Shown: positions 54,918-63,529, counted from the stretch's first letter. The stretch: 64,000 nt of DNA from Aquimarina algicola (GCF_006443095.1 NZ_VFWZ01000006.1:186001-250000), one strand, 5' to 3'. Notes: generated by a model not told the origin, from the sequence alone. Numbers and translations are program-made.

Positions 54918-55571
54918 TTAGAACTTGTATCCAACTCCAATTCCGAACAACCACGGATTAATATCTACATCTGCTTCAACTGTAGCTCCTAATGCACTTG
55001 TTGCGTTTATAGTAACATCGGTCTGCAAAAACAATTTTTTCACATCTGCATTTAAAAACCATCTGTCATTTAGGGCAAAATCCAGTCCTGCTTGTAAGGC
55101 AAAACCAACATTATTGTCATACTCTATATCATCGGCAACTGGACCTTCGTCTGCACTGTAGAAAAATGTGTAATTAATACCAGCACCAACATAAGGCTTA
55201 AATTTTCCTTCGTTAAAATGATATTGAAGTGTAAGTGTTGGAGGCAAAAGCCAAACATCACCAAGATCGATGTCACCAGCCGCTGTTGATATTGCTTCAA
55301 CATCATGATTTGCAGTTGCTAATATCAATTCTGCAGCCCAATTTTTAGTAAAAAAATAAGTAAAATCTAACTCTGGAACAAAAGCCGTAGAAATATCTAC
55401 ATCTCCACCTATACCTCCTATAGAAGCGCTTTCGTCTGGTGTAACCACCAAACCTCTAAGTCTTACTTGCCATCTACTAAAATCTTTGGTTTCTTGGGAG
55501 TCACTCTCTTGTGAAAACATTGAAAATGAAACTAATAAACAAATGAACGAAATAATTCCAATTCTTCTCAT
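54918..55571 (-). CDS. OmpW-family outer-membrane protein
   Basis: 217 residues with signal peptide (MRRIGIISFICLLVSFSMFSQ). OmpW features include RWQVRLRGLVVTPDE, DFTYFFTKNWAAELILATANHDV, VWLLPPTLTLQYHFNEGKFKPYVGAGINYTFFYSAD and the C-terminal NPWLFGIGVGYKF ending in Phe. It is an eight-stranded barrel that admits small hydrophobic compounds. It is divergent from the mod operon across a spacer that contains a perfect inverted repeat. Confidence 0.92.
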   Translation of the reverse strand: MRRIGIISFICLLVSFSMFSQESDSQETKDFSRWQVRLRGLVVTPDESASIGGIGGDVDISTAFVPELDFTYFFTKNWAAELILATANHDVEAISTAAGDIDLGDVWLLPPTLTLQYHFNEGKFKPYVGAGINYTFFYSADEGPVADDIEYDNNVGFALQAGLDFALNDRWFLNADVKKLFLQTDVTINATSALGATVEADVDINPWLFGIGVGYKF

Positions 55572-55664
55572 ACTACTGATTTTTAAAATTCTTGGTAAAG
55601 GTAAATGCTGATGAAAGCTTAAATAATGACTATTATCACCTTTTTGAAATTTGAGAAAGATAAT

Positions 55665-55707
55665 TTCATTTGTAAAGAAAATTTAATTGATTTTCTTTAC
55701 AAATGAA
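55665..55707. promoter_or_regulatory. Perfect 18-bp inverted repeat between ompW and modA
   Basis: Arms TTCATTTGTAAAGAAAAT (55665-55682) and ATTTTCTTTACAAATGAA (55690-55707) around TTAATTG. It lies 94 bases upstream of the ompW start and 98 bases before modA, suited to an operator for either gene or a regulatory hairpin. It does not match the E. coli ModE box. Confidence 0.6.
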
Positions 55708-55804
55708 CTTTAGCAAAAAATAATCTTCTCAAATATTGAAATTGGTTATATTGTTCTTTGAGATACTTTTTTTATCTAAAATTAAAATAGGGTTAATAAC
55801 AAAT

Positions 55805-56587
55805 ATGATAAGTGGCATTATAGTTAAACACATACAAAAAAGTATCGCATTATTTTTTCTTATAGTTTTTATTTCAGGTTGTAATAAAAAACAAGATTCG
55901 CAGATCACAATTGCTGTTGCTGCTAATATGCAATTCGCGATAAAGGAAATCTCTAAGGTATTTACTGAAAAAACGGGCATAGTCTGCGATATTATCATAG
56001 GTTCTTCGGGCAAATTAACTGCTCAAATCAAAGAGGGCGCTCCATACGATATTCTAATGTCGGCTGATATGAAATATCCAGAAAATCTCTATAACGAAGG
56101 ATTTACGACAAATCCTCCAAAAATATATGCTCATGGAAAATTGATATTATGGTCCACTACAAAAGCAATAAACCCCGACATTCAGACACTTCTACAACCA
56201 GAAATCAAACATATTGCTATTGCCAATCCTACTACGGCACCTTATGGAAAAGCAGCAATTTCGACACTAAAACACCAAAAGGTTTATGATCAAATTAAAG
56301 ATAAATTAGTCTATGGAGAAAGTATCGCACAAACCAATCAGTTTATTATTTCGGGAGCTGCACAAGTTGGTTTTACTTCGGCATCAATTGTGCATACTAC
56401 ACAAATGAAAAATAAGGGATCTTGGATTTCTATTCCTGAAAACACCTACACGCCTATTTCTCAAGGAGTCGTTATTATAAAGAAAAAAGAGAGATCACAT
56501 AAAACCTTACAATTTTATGATTTTTTGTTCTCTCATTCATCACAAGAAATTCTTAAAAATTTTGGATACATTGTAACTCAAAAATGA
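55805..56587 (+). CDS. modA: Molybdate-binding lipoprotein ModA
   Basis: 260 residues from ATG 55805, chosen because it gives a good lipoprotein signal (IVFISGC, Cys26); a TTG at 55736 would add 23 unlikely residues. The body matches ModA: TIAVAANMQFAIKEISKVFTEKTG, IIIGSSGKLTAQIKEGAPYDILMSADMKYPENLY, IAIANPTTAPYGKAA and YGESIAQTNQFIISGAAQVGFTS. It binds molybdate or tungstate in the periplasm. Its stop overlaps the next start by 4 bases (ATGA). Confidence 0.92.
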   Translation: MISGIIVKHIQKSIALFFLIVFISGCNKKQDSQITIAVAANMQFAIKEISKVFTEKTGIVCDIIIGSSGKLTAQIKEGAPYDILMSADMKYPENLYNEGFTTNPPKIYAHGKLILWSTTKAINPDIQTLLQPEIKHIAIANPTTAPYGKAAISTLKHQKVYDQIKDKLVYGESIAQTNQFIISGAAQVGFTSASIVHTTQMKNKGSWISIPENTYTPISQGVVIIKKKERSHKTLQFYDFLFSHSSQEILKNFGYIVTQK

Positions 56588-56982
56588 ATAGTTTATCAGG
56601 TCAAATATCGAATATAGAAGTAAGCGGTAGTCTTTCATTAGTAAGTATACAGATAAAAGATACTACATTCAAAGCCATTGTAATAGAAAACCCCAATACT
56701 TCTTTATATTTGAAAGTTGATAAACCTGTCAAAATATTTTTTAAAGAAACAGAGGTTATTATTACTACTACCAAAATAGATATGATCAGTCTTGAAAATC
56801 AAATTAGCGGTATCGTTACTACTTTTGAAAAGGGTAAATTATTAACTAAAATAACCATTGATACTTATCTAGGCGTTATCAACTCTATTATCACATCTGC
56901 TTCATTTAAAAAATTAGGCATCAAAGAAGGTTCAAATGTAATTACAATGATTAAAACCAATGAAGTAGTATTAGGAAAATGA
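56584..56982 (+). CDS. Stand-alone molybdenum-binding (Mop/TOBE) protein
   Basis: 132 residues with two TOBE/Mop repeats: LSGQISNIEVSGSLSLVSIQIKDTTFKAIV and ENQISGIVTTFEKGKLLTKITIDTYLGVINSIITSASFKKLGIKEGSNVITMIKTNEVVL. No signal peptide, so cytoplasmic. Mop proteins store or buffer molybdate; it could also take part in regulating this operon. It is translationally coupled to both modA and modB by 4-base ATGA overlaps. Confidence 0.85.
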   Translation: MNSLSGQISNIEVSGSLSLVSIQIKDTTFKAIVIENPNTSLYLKVDKPVKIFFKETEVIITTTKIDMISLENQISGIVTTFEKGKLLTKITIDTYLGVINSIITSASFKKLGIKEGSNVITMIKTNEVVLGK

Positions 56983-57653
56983 TAGACTGGCAACCCTTAA
57001 TATTAACTTTTAGATTAGCACTAATCACAACGATAATACTAGTTATTTTGGGGATTCCTTTGTCATATTGGCTGGCTTTTTCGAGATCTAGGGCAAAACC
57101 TATTGTAGAAACTTTAGTAAGTATGCCTCTAGTGTTACCACCAACAGTTTTGGGATTTTATCTATTGTTAGCCTTCAGCCCAAATCATATTTTTGGAAAC
57201 TGGATCAACGATTGGTTTGGATTACGGTTAATTTTTTCTTTTGAAGGGCTTGTTATCGCTTCTGTATTATATAGTCTCCCATTTATGGTTCAACCGATTC
57301 AATCAGGTTTAGCAGGACTTCCAAAACAGTATAGAGAAGCTTCTTATATCCTTGGTAAATCAAGTTTTACTACTCTACATAAAGTTTTATTACCCAATAT
57401 AAAGCCTTCATTACTTACTGGTATTGTTTTATCATTCGCTCATACTGTAGGAGAGTTTGGTGTAGTTCTTATGATAGGTGGCAATATTCCTGGTAAAACC
57501 AAAGTTGCATCTATCGCTATCTATGACGAGGTTGAAGCGCTTCAATATGATACTGCAAATGTGTATTCTCTAATTTTATTAGGTATTACATTTATAATTC
57601 TACTCATTGTATATCTTATTAATGGAGGGTATTTTAAAAAAAATAGAGCATGA
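56979..57653 (+). CDS. modB: Molybdate ABC transporter permease ModB
   Basis: 224 residues with about five hydrophobic helices. The ABC permease EAA motif occurs as YREASYILGKSSFTTLHKVLLPNIKPSLLTGIVLSFAHTVGEFGVVLMIGGNIPGKTKVASIAIYDEVE, which is typical of ModB. It overlaps the next gene by 4 bases. It forms the inner-membrane channel with ModC as ATPase. Confidence 0.93.
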   Translation: MIDWQPLILTFRLALITTIILVILGIPLSYWLAFSRSRAKPIVETLVSMPLVLPPTVLGFYLLLAFSPNHIFGNWINDWFGLRLIFSFEGLVIASVLYSLPFMVQPIQSGLAGLPKQYREASYILGKSSFTTLHKVLLPNIKPSLLTGIVLSFAHTVGEFGVVLMIGGNIPGKTKVASIAIYDEVEALQYDTANVYSLILLGITFIILLIVYLINGGYFKKNRA

Positions 57654-58525
57654 TACAGATATCTTTACACAAAAAACTACAAGCCGCCAATGGTAAAGTA
57701 TCTTTACAAATAGATCTCGATATAAAAAAGGGAGAATTGATTACGTTGTATGGCGAATCCGGTGTTGGCAAAACTTCTACATTACGAATGATAGCGGGAT
57801 TATTAGAGCCCGACCATGGCAAAGTAATCGTAAATAATACGACATGGCTAGACACTAAAAATAAGATCAATTTAAAAACACAAAAAAGAAAAATTGGATT
57901 TGTATTTCAAGAATATGCGCTTTTTCCTAATATGACTGTACGCAAAAACCTTGAATATGCTTTACAAAAAAATCAAGACAAAAATAGTATTGATGAACTC
58001 ATTGAGATTGTATCGTTACAAGAATTACAACATCAAAAACCCATAATGTTATCAGGCGGTCAACAACAACGTGTTGCATTAGCAAGAGCATTAGTGCAAA
58101 AACCCGAAATTCTTCTATTAGACGAACCTCTAGCTGCCCTAGATGCCAAAATGAGAAGTAAACTACAAGATTATATATTAAAAGTGCATCGCCAATATGA
58201 ACTTACTACTATATTGGTTAGCCATGATACTGGAGAAATCATCAAGTTATCAGACCGTGTACATCTTATCAAAAATGGAAAAATAAAAACCTCTGGGTCT
58301 CCTTTAGATATATTTACATCGCAACATACGAGTGCAAAATTTACATTTGTTGGAGAAGTCATTTCTATACAAAAGGAAGAAGTCGTATATATTGTTACTG
58401 TTCTTATCGGTACTAATGTTGTAAAAATAATTGCGCAAGAATCTGAAGTTGAAGAATTGGAGATTGGTAATAAAGTAATGGTAGCTTCAAAAGCATTTAA
58501 TCCCATGATCCAAAAGATCATTTAA
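57650..58525 (+). CDS. modC: Molybdate ABC transporter ATPase ModC
   Basis: 291 residues. Walker A GESGVGKTS (35-43), Q-loop Q87, signature LSGGQQQRVALARAL (134-148), Walker B ILLLDEP (154-160) and switch H192 in LVSHD are all intact. A C-terminal TOBE-like part from about 230 (FTFVGEVISIQKEEVVYIVTVLIG) is shorter than in ModC with a full di-TOBE domain, consistent with the separate Mop protein supplying that function. Last gene of the operon. Confidence 0.93.
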   Translation: MIQISLHKKLQAANGKVSLQIDLDIKKGELITLYGESGVGKTSTLRMIAGLLEPDHGKVIVNNTTWLDTKNKINLKTQKRKIGFVFQEYALFPNMTVRKNLEYALQKNQDKNSIDELIEIVSLQELQHQKPIMLSGGQQQRVALARALVQKPEILLLDEPLAALDAKMRSKLQDYILKVHRQYELTTILVSHDTGEIIKLSDRVHLIKNGKIKTSGSPLDIFTSQHTSAKFTFVGEVISIQKEEVVYIVTVLIGTNVVKIIAQESEVEELEIGNKVMVASKAFNPMIQKII

Positions 58526-58657
58526 ATTAAGTAATTACCGATTTTAAATCATAATATATTTAACAAGTTAAATGCTTTACACATCACTAAAACTGCATTT
58601 GTTATAAAAATCATAACAAAATGTTAATTAAATTTGCTTTTTATTAAAAAAAAGTCC

Positions 58658-58665
58658 TATATTCG
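58658..58665 (+). promoter_or_regulatory. Promoter-like element before the candidate RNA
   Basis: TATATTCG matches TAnnTTTG at all but one base, with TTG at 58634-58636 and a spacer of about 21 bases. Predicted start of RNA near 58672. Confidence 0.45.
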
Positions 58666-58667
58666 CA

Positions 58668-58950
58668 TTGTCTTACTACGGTAAAACCCCAACACAAATC
58701 TTCTTACGACGGTATAATACACGATCTATTCTCGTAACATAAATAGTTTCGAACAGGAATTATTTTGGCTACTATATTATCAAAACATTTATAAAATATT
58801 AACCTATAGACGATGCGGAAATACGCTTTTCCGCTGGTTTGGTTGTAATTATATCGAGGAGATTTGCTCAAACTAGTTTTGAGTGTGTTGGGGGACACGA
58901 CCGACATATAATTACACATCCCCCCTCTCTTTACGGAGAGGGTTTTTATT
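58668..58950 (+). ncRNA. Candidate structured non-coding RNA with terminator
   Basis: About 280 bases with no ORF of quality. Structure by eye: hairpin GCGGAAA/TTTCCGC (58815-58834); a closing stem GTAATTATAT/ATATAATTAC (58845-58854 with 58906-58915) enclosing two hairpins, CTCAAA/TTTGAG (58867-58883) and GTGT/ACAC with a G5 loop (58885-58898); then the terminator CCCTCTC/GAGAGGG with a T-run (58923-58950). The G5 loop could pair with C6 at 58920-58925, partly competing with the terminator. No downstream + strand gene within 1.1 kb, so it looks free-standing. Family unknown to me; not recognisable as tmRNA, RNase P or SRP RNA. Confidence 0.5.
58923..58950 (+). terminator. Terminator of the candidate RNA
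   Basis: 7-bp GC-rich stem CCCTCTC/GAGAGGG, loop TTTACG, then TTTTTATTTT. Strong intrinsic terminator on the + strand. Confidence 0.9.
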
Positions 58951-58982
58951 TTATAAAACCTAATCTCTATAAAGACATACAA

Positions 58983-59021
58983 TTTTATTGGAGATGTATA
59001 AATTATACCCCTCCAATAAAA
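58983..59021 (-). terminator. Hairpin downstream of the PEGA lipoprotein gene
   Basis: Arms TTTTATTGGAG and CTCCAATAAAA (11 bp) with an inner GTATA/TATAC. It lies 10 bases beyond the PEGA gene stop on the minus strand. There is no strong T-run after it, so terminator activity is uncertain. Confidence 0.45.
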
Positions 59022-59031
59022 CATTAAATCA

Positions 59032-59505
59032 TTAGTATGAATCTAATTTTTCTAATTGTCCTATTTTTTGCCAATTTGGATCAATTTCCATACTAACGTT
59101 CAAATAGATATTTCCATGTTTTGTTTTATAAGTAGTTCCGTTTTTTATCTGCTTATCAATTTCTTCGGGTTTGAGTTTAAACATTGCTCCCGTTGCCGGA
59201 TCAACAATGAGTCCTATCAATCCTCCAAACACAACATTTCCCACATACCAAGCGTTAAATTTTTTCTCTAACTTAGTATCATAAGTTTTATACCCATCTA
59301 GTTTTAAAGTCAATTGATATGTTTGATTCCTTTTAAGTCTCTTTTGAACTGGGGTTTCTCCAACTTCAATTTCATTTATATAAACTTTAGCCGAATTAGG
59401 CTCAGAAGAAATTTCTACAATTTGTCTGGAACCCGAAATAATTGTTGCACAATTAGAAAGCAATATGATTGAAGAAAAAAGTAATGCTTTAGTAATAATT
59501 TCCAT
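59032..59505 (-). CDS. PEGA-domain lipoprotein
   Basis: 157 residues with an N-terminal signal ending LLSNC (Cys19). The PEGA-like module VEISSEPNSAKVYINEIEVGETPVQKRLKRNQTYQLTLKLDGYKTYDTKLEKKFN follows at about 30-85; PEGA domains are surface-associated beta folds. Then a Gly-rich hydrophobic segment (VGNVVFGGLIGLIVDPATGAMFKL) and a C-terminal EIDKQIKNGTT tail. It is probably outer-membrane-associated. It lies 18 bases after the stop of another small lipoprotein gene, so the two are likely one operon. Confidence 0.8.
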   Translation of the reverse strand: MEIITKALLFSSIILLSNCATIISGSRQIVEISSEPNSAKVYINEIEVGETPVQKRLKRNQTYQLTLKLDGYKTYDTKLEKKFNAWYVGNVVFGGLIGLIVDPATGAMFKLKPEEIDKQIKNGTTYKTKHGNIYLNVSMEIDPNWQKIGQLEKLDSY

Positions 59506-59523
59506 TGATTTATTTTTAAATTT

Positions 59524-59916
59524 TTAATCTAATTTTAGTTTGTATTGTGACAAAGATGAAACATCGCCATTAAACTTATGTAGTTCTATTTTGAGTCGAT
59601 AACAAGAGCTCCATAGATCAGGTTTCTTTTTTTCTATAACCTTTATAATATTTGCCCCATTTTTTCTCGATATAACTCTCGCTCGATTCATCAAACTGTT
59701 GAAGCTACAATTTGTCGAAAACCCTGAATCTTGAAATCTTAGATCACCTATCTTGATCGTATTATTAGGTAATTTGTGTTCGACATCAAGAAAAGCTACT
59801 TTTTCATCAATCGATAATTCGGGTTGCGGATTAGCGAAATTTGAAGAGATTCTTGGGCTACAACTTGCAACCCCAATTACTGCAATAAAGATTAGCGCTT
59901 TAGTTCTTTTCCTCAT
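59524..59916 (-). CDS. Small lipoprotein of unknown function
   Basis: 130 residues with lipobox GVASC (Cys19). The mature part contains KVAFLDVEHKLPNNTIKIGDLRFQDSGFSTNCSF, then ARVISRKNGANIIKVIEKKKPDLWSSCYRLKIEL, a pattern seen in small Bacteroidota periplasmic lipoproteins with a conserved Cys pair. I do not recognise a named family. It precedes the PEGA gene on the same strand. Confidence 0.65.
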   Translation of the reverse strand: MRKRTKALIFIAVIGVASCSPRISSNFANPQPELSIDEKVAFLDVEHKLPNNTIKIGDLRFQDSGFSTNCSFNSLMNRARVISRKNGANIIKVIEKKKPDLWSSCYRLKIELHKFNGDVSSLSQYKLKLD

Positions 59917-60084
59917 ACTAATTTTGTTTTCATTTTACATTTTATTCTAAACTGAATTATAAGTATATGTCTTAATAGTTAAAAATGTTACTTGAATCAC
60001 CAATAATTTCTCTTGACTTTTATAAAGTTGTCATTATTTAAACAGTACATTTATATGCTTGATTTTAATATAATGGTAAAAGCC

Positions 60085-60092
60085 TACATTTG
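60085..60092 (+). promoter_or_regulatory. -7 element TACATTTG for the lipoprotein hydrolase gene
   Basis: Exact TAnnTTTG, 14 bases before ATG 60107. A TTG lies about 23 bases upstream of it (60059-60061). Confidence 0.5.
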
Positions 60093-60106
60093 ATCAAAAC
60101 ACATCG

Positions 60107-60751
60107 ATGACACAAAATTTGATTTATTTTATTATTGGACTAGTTGTTTTGAATAGCTGTCACATAAATACATCTAAAGACAGCAGTGAAAAGCATATTT
60201 TTTATATCCATGGAAGGATTATCGAACAACAAGGTAAAGAGGCTTACAGCGAAAGATTTGGTAAATATGAATTTGATAGTATTATTGATGCAATACAAGT
60301 CAAAAACTCAATAGTTCACTATGAAGTAAGGAAAGAAAATGTTGATGTTAGAATCTATGCTAAAAAAATTTCAAAACAAGTCGACAGCCTTATTCATTTA
60401 GGAATAAAACCGATTGATATCACTGTTATAGGAGCCTCTAAAGGCGCAATTATAGCCTCAAATATCTCAGACATCAATACAAATGAGATTAACTATGTAT
60501 TTCTTGCTGGCAATAATGAATATCAAGAGAACAATAATGATTGGAAATTTCATGGTAAAGTCCTTTGTATCTACGATTTATCAGACGGAATCGCTGGTAA
60601 AAATTACGATTATTGGAAATCTAAAGAAAACTACACAACTACATTTGAACAGCTTGAAATAAAAACAAATCTAGGACATGGGTTTCTATACAAACCTTTA
60701 GATGAATGGACTATCCCCACTAGAAAATGGATATTAAAACAAAGTTTGTGA
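60107..60751 (+). CDS. Alpha/beta-hydrolase-like lipoprotein
   Basis: 214 residues with lipobox VLNSC (Cys18). The strand IFYIHGR corresponds to the oxyanion region, the nucleophile elbow is VIGASKGA (S111), and the C-terminal NLGHGFLYKP gives H191 as likely catalytic His; D157 or D160 may complete the triad. The elbow has G-A-S-K-G rather than G-x-S-x-G as in canonical lipases only in its second residue, so it still fits. It would act in the periplasm or outer membrane. Substrate unknown. Confidence 0.7.
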   Translation: MTQNLIYFIIGLVVLNSCHINTSKDSSEKHIFYIHGRIIEQQGKEAYSERFGKYEFDSIIDAIQVKNSIVHYEVRKENVDVRIYAKKISKQVDSLIHLGIKPIDITVIGASKGAIIASNISDINTNEINYVFLAGNNEYQENNNDWKFHGKVLCIYDLSDGIAGKNYDYWKSKENYTTTFEQLEIKTNLGHGFLYKPLDEWTIPTRKWILKQSL

Positions 60752-60906
60752 TCAATCTAAGAAGCTATTTTTATTAGTCTCTTAAATAGTTAACTTTATA
60801 GAGTTTGGTTAGTTTTAAGGATCAGTATAGCTTTTGTCACGCTTTACCTCTAAAATCTTTAACTACCTTTTTATTCATTATTAATCCTATTTGATTATAA
60901 ATGCTT

Positions 60907-62301
60907 TTATTTTGAATGTTTTTTTATCTTCTCCATCATCTTTTCGGCATTTGTATTTTTAGGATTCAATGTCAATGACTTTTTATAATTTAATAATGCC
61001 AAATCATATTGTTTATTTGTATAGTAAGCTTCTCCTAAACTATCATACAAGTTTGCATTGTCAGGAAATTCTGAAACAGCTAATTTGAATATTTTTATAC
61101 TTTCATTCATTTTTTTTGACGATAGTAAATCATAACCAAGTGCATTCAGTTCATTTGGATTTTCAAAGCTGTAAATATCTAAATTGTTCTTTTTTAAGTC
61201 ATAATAATACTGAATACCTAAAGCGATATTTTCATGGCATTTAGAACGGATTTGTCTATAAATAGATTTTTTAGACAAACGAAAAGGTTTCCCTTTCATT
61301 ATATTATACACAGATTCTATTATTTCAAAAGATTTGCTTTTGTTGTTGGACATTAAAATAATATTGAGGTCGTTCTTGAATTCACTAATAAAAGCGGCTT
61401 CAAATTGATAGAATTGACCACCATGCATATGTATTGTAAATAAATCATCTGACGAGCCCAGAATACACTTTTGACCTTTAAAATATTGATTTTGGAGAAG
61501 TGTCTCTAATGATTCTTTAGAGATAAGTTTATTGTTATGTAAAGCAGTAATCCATTTATTCAAATCACCGATTGAGACCCATAACCAACCTTTACTCGGG
61601 ATACTTTCGGCAGCATTTTGCTTATGTACATCAAAACTCCTGGCTCTATTTGGATAATCATAGCCAAGATCAAAACCTACATCTGTCATTTTTAAAGGAT
61701 TGATAATATTCTCCTTTACAAACTCTTGAAATGTTGTTTTTGTAACATTTTCAATAATCCTCTTTTGAAGAAAAATACTATTGTTATTATATTTAAAATC
61801 TGTACCTGGTTCAAACAATAAATTGGGAAGAAGTTGTAATCCTTTTAAAATATCTTCTTCATTTTTTACAGTATCATAATCAATTTGAGGAATACCACTA
61901 ACGTAGTTTAAAAGATGCTTTATGGTGACTTTTTCAGACCATGCCGGTAGTCCTAAATCAAATTGAGAAAGCTTGTCATCCAATTGTAAATCACCTTTCT
62001 CGATTAACATCATAATAGAAACAGCAACAAATTCTTTTGCGATTGAACCCGGACTGAAAATAGTTTTTTTTGTCAGTTCAGTTTGCCCTGAACCATCCGT
62101 GTATCCAAATGATTTTTGATATACGAGAGAGTCATTCCTAGTAACCAACACATTACCATTAAAAATTCCTCTTTCATAACTAATCTGCATAAGCGAATCA
62201 ATTGTTTTACTGTAGTTCAAAAAAGGTTGAGTTTCTTGTTTTTGTGCTTTGCAATACCCCAAAAAGGATAAAGATAGGATGAGAATGATGTATTTGTTCA
62301 T
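60907..62301 (-). CDS. Serine hydrolase (beta-lactamase/PBP4* type) with C-terminal TPR
   Basis: 464 residues. A signal peptide (MNKYIILILSLSFLGYCKAQ) is followed by the class C beta-lactamase/AmpH-like domain with SxxK S86-I-A-K89 (IFSPGSIAKEF), YxN Y171-N173 (FKYNNNS), and a HxG triad near H293-G294-G295 (HMHGGQF). About 375-460 carries TPR repeats (NESIKIFKLAVSEFPDNANLYDSLGEAYYTNKQYDLALLNYKKSLTLNPK). These periplasmic esterases or peptidases act on peptides or wall stems. No antibiotic-resistance context is visible. Confidence 0.88.
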   Translation of the reverse strand: MNKYIILILSLSFLGYCKAQKQETQPFLNYSKTIDSLMQISYERGIFNGNVLVTRNDSLVYQKSFGYTDGSGQTELTKKTIFSPGSIAKEFVAVSIMMLIEKGDLQLDDKLSQFDLGLPAWSEKVTIKHLLNYVSGIPQIDYDTVKNEEDILKGLQLLPNLLFEPGTDFKYNNNSIFLQKRIIENVTKTTFQEFVKENIINPLKMTDVGFDLGYDYPNRARSFDVHKQNAAESIPSKGWLWVSIGDLNKWITALHNNKLISKESLETLLQNQYFKGQKCILGSSDDLFTIHMHGGQFYQFEAAFISEFKNDLNIILMSNNKSKSFEIIESVYNIMKGKPFRLSKKSIYRQIRSKCHENIALGIQYYYDLKKNNLDIYSFENPNELNALGYDLLSSKKMNESIKIFKLAVSEFPDNANLYDSLGEAYYTNKQYDLALLNYKKSLTLNPKNTNAEKMMEKIKKHSK

Positions 62302-62836
62302 GTTTTATGCCGTTTAATACTAGACGAAATAGATTTAAAATTGTTACTGTTCTTTATAATAATGCTTAAAAAAATTTAAAATCTTTGCTGTAAAACCAGA
62401 TTACCTTTCCTTTTTTACACATAATTGTTTTTGAATTGTGCAGCTATATTTCAAAGGAATCATTTTTTACATCTTATAGATTTTGTTGCAAGATGAAAGA
62501 CTGACTACAATTAAGAGGAATCTTTTTATAATATAGTAGTACGGAATTATAAAAAACGACCTTTATATTTTTGATAACCTGAATAGTCGATCATTAGAAT
62601 TAATCTTGTATTCTTTTTTAAAAACAGCAAAAATGTAGATTTTCAGTTAAAGGTATATCGATTACAAATGTCTTTGATAGTGAGATAGAAAATAAAAGTA
62701 TTGATACCAGAACATACAAAAAAATTATAACCTCAATATCATCATCTATTAAGCTAAGCAACTATTTATAAAATATTTACGTCTTCATAAATAGAGTAAC
62801 ATTCTGATTTTTTAAATCCATCAAAAAGCACTACAT
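62302..62836. other. Gene-free spacer with a possible gene remnant
   Basis: 535 bases between divergent genes. A start-less reading frame from about 62617 to 62771 (QKCRFSVKGISITNVFDSEIENK...) has plausible composition but no Met, which may be a decayed gene fragment. No promoter motif, hairpin or repeat of note was found. Confidence 0.35.
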
Positions 62837-63526
62837 ATGAATTCAAATCAACAAGCAGGAAGAATTGCCGGAATACTACTACTATTCGTTTTTATTTCGG
62901 GTGTCACAATATTTCAATTTTTACAGGGGCCTGTACTTTTCTCTGATGACTTTATTACAATTACTGCCAAAAATTCAAATAAAATTATTACTTCAATACT
63001 ATTAGGAATCATAAGTGGACTTGCTTCAATTAGTATAGCCATTATTCTTTTACCTATTTTTAAGCGATCTAATCATTTTTTAGCTTATCTATATGTTTCT
63101 TTATGTATCCTAAACTTTATCTCTATTATGCTTGATACTTTTAGTGTCGTATCTATACTGGAGTTAAGTAAAGAATATGTAAAAAATGTAAATTACGACA
63201 CGAATCATTTCTTGATTTTAAAAACTTTTGTTTATCAACAACACTGGTGGACACACTACCTGTATTTATTAGTTTCTTGCTTTCCTGTTTTTGTTTTGTA
63301 TTATACATTATACATATCCAAGCTCGTACCAAAAGTAATTTCGATTTTTGGTATCATAGCTGTGTTACTAATGTTTATAGAAGAATTATTTTCGATTTTT
63401 GGGCATAGTATAAGTATGAATATGCTTCTCCCAATAGGAATAATTCAATTCATTCTGCCGGCTTGGTTAATTTATAAGGGATTATATCAATCACCTTTTG
63501 AAGAAAGAAAAATAGTAATAGAGTAA
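62837..63526 (+). CDS. DUF4386 membrane protein
   Basis: 229 residues with about six transmembrane helices. The N-terminal QQAGRIAGILLLFVFISGVTIF, the central VSILELSKEYVKN and the C-terminal IFGIIAVLLMFIEELFSIFG ... MLLPIGIIQFILPAWLIYKG are typical of DUF4386. Family function is unknown. It converges with the exonuclease gene after 3 bases. Confidence 0.85.
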   Translation: MNSNQQAGRIAGILLLFVFISGVTIFQFLQGPVLFSDDFITITAKNSNKIITSILLGIISGLASISIAIILLPIFKRSNHFLAYLYVSLCILNFISIMLDTFSVVSILELSKEYVKNVNYDTNHFLILKTFVYQQHWWTHYLYLLVSCFPVFVLYYTLYISKLVPKVISIFGIIAVLLMFIEELFSIFGHSISMNMLLPIGIIQFILPAWLIYKGLYQSPFEERKIVIE

Positions 63527-63529
63527 AAA

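Noticed and set aside
58704-59027. Minus 106-codon and plus 62-codon ORFs over the RNA region
   Set aside because: Neither resembles a protein and both cross strong hairpins; the structure fits a non-coding RNA better.
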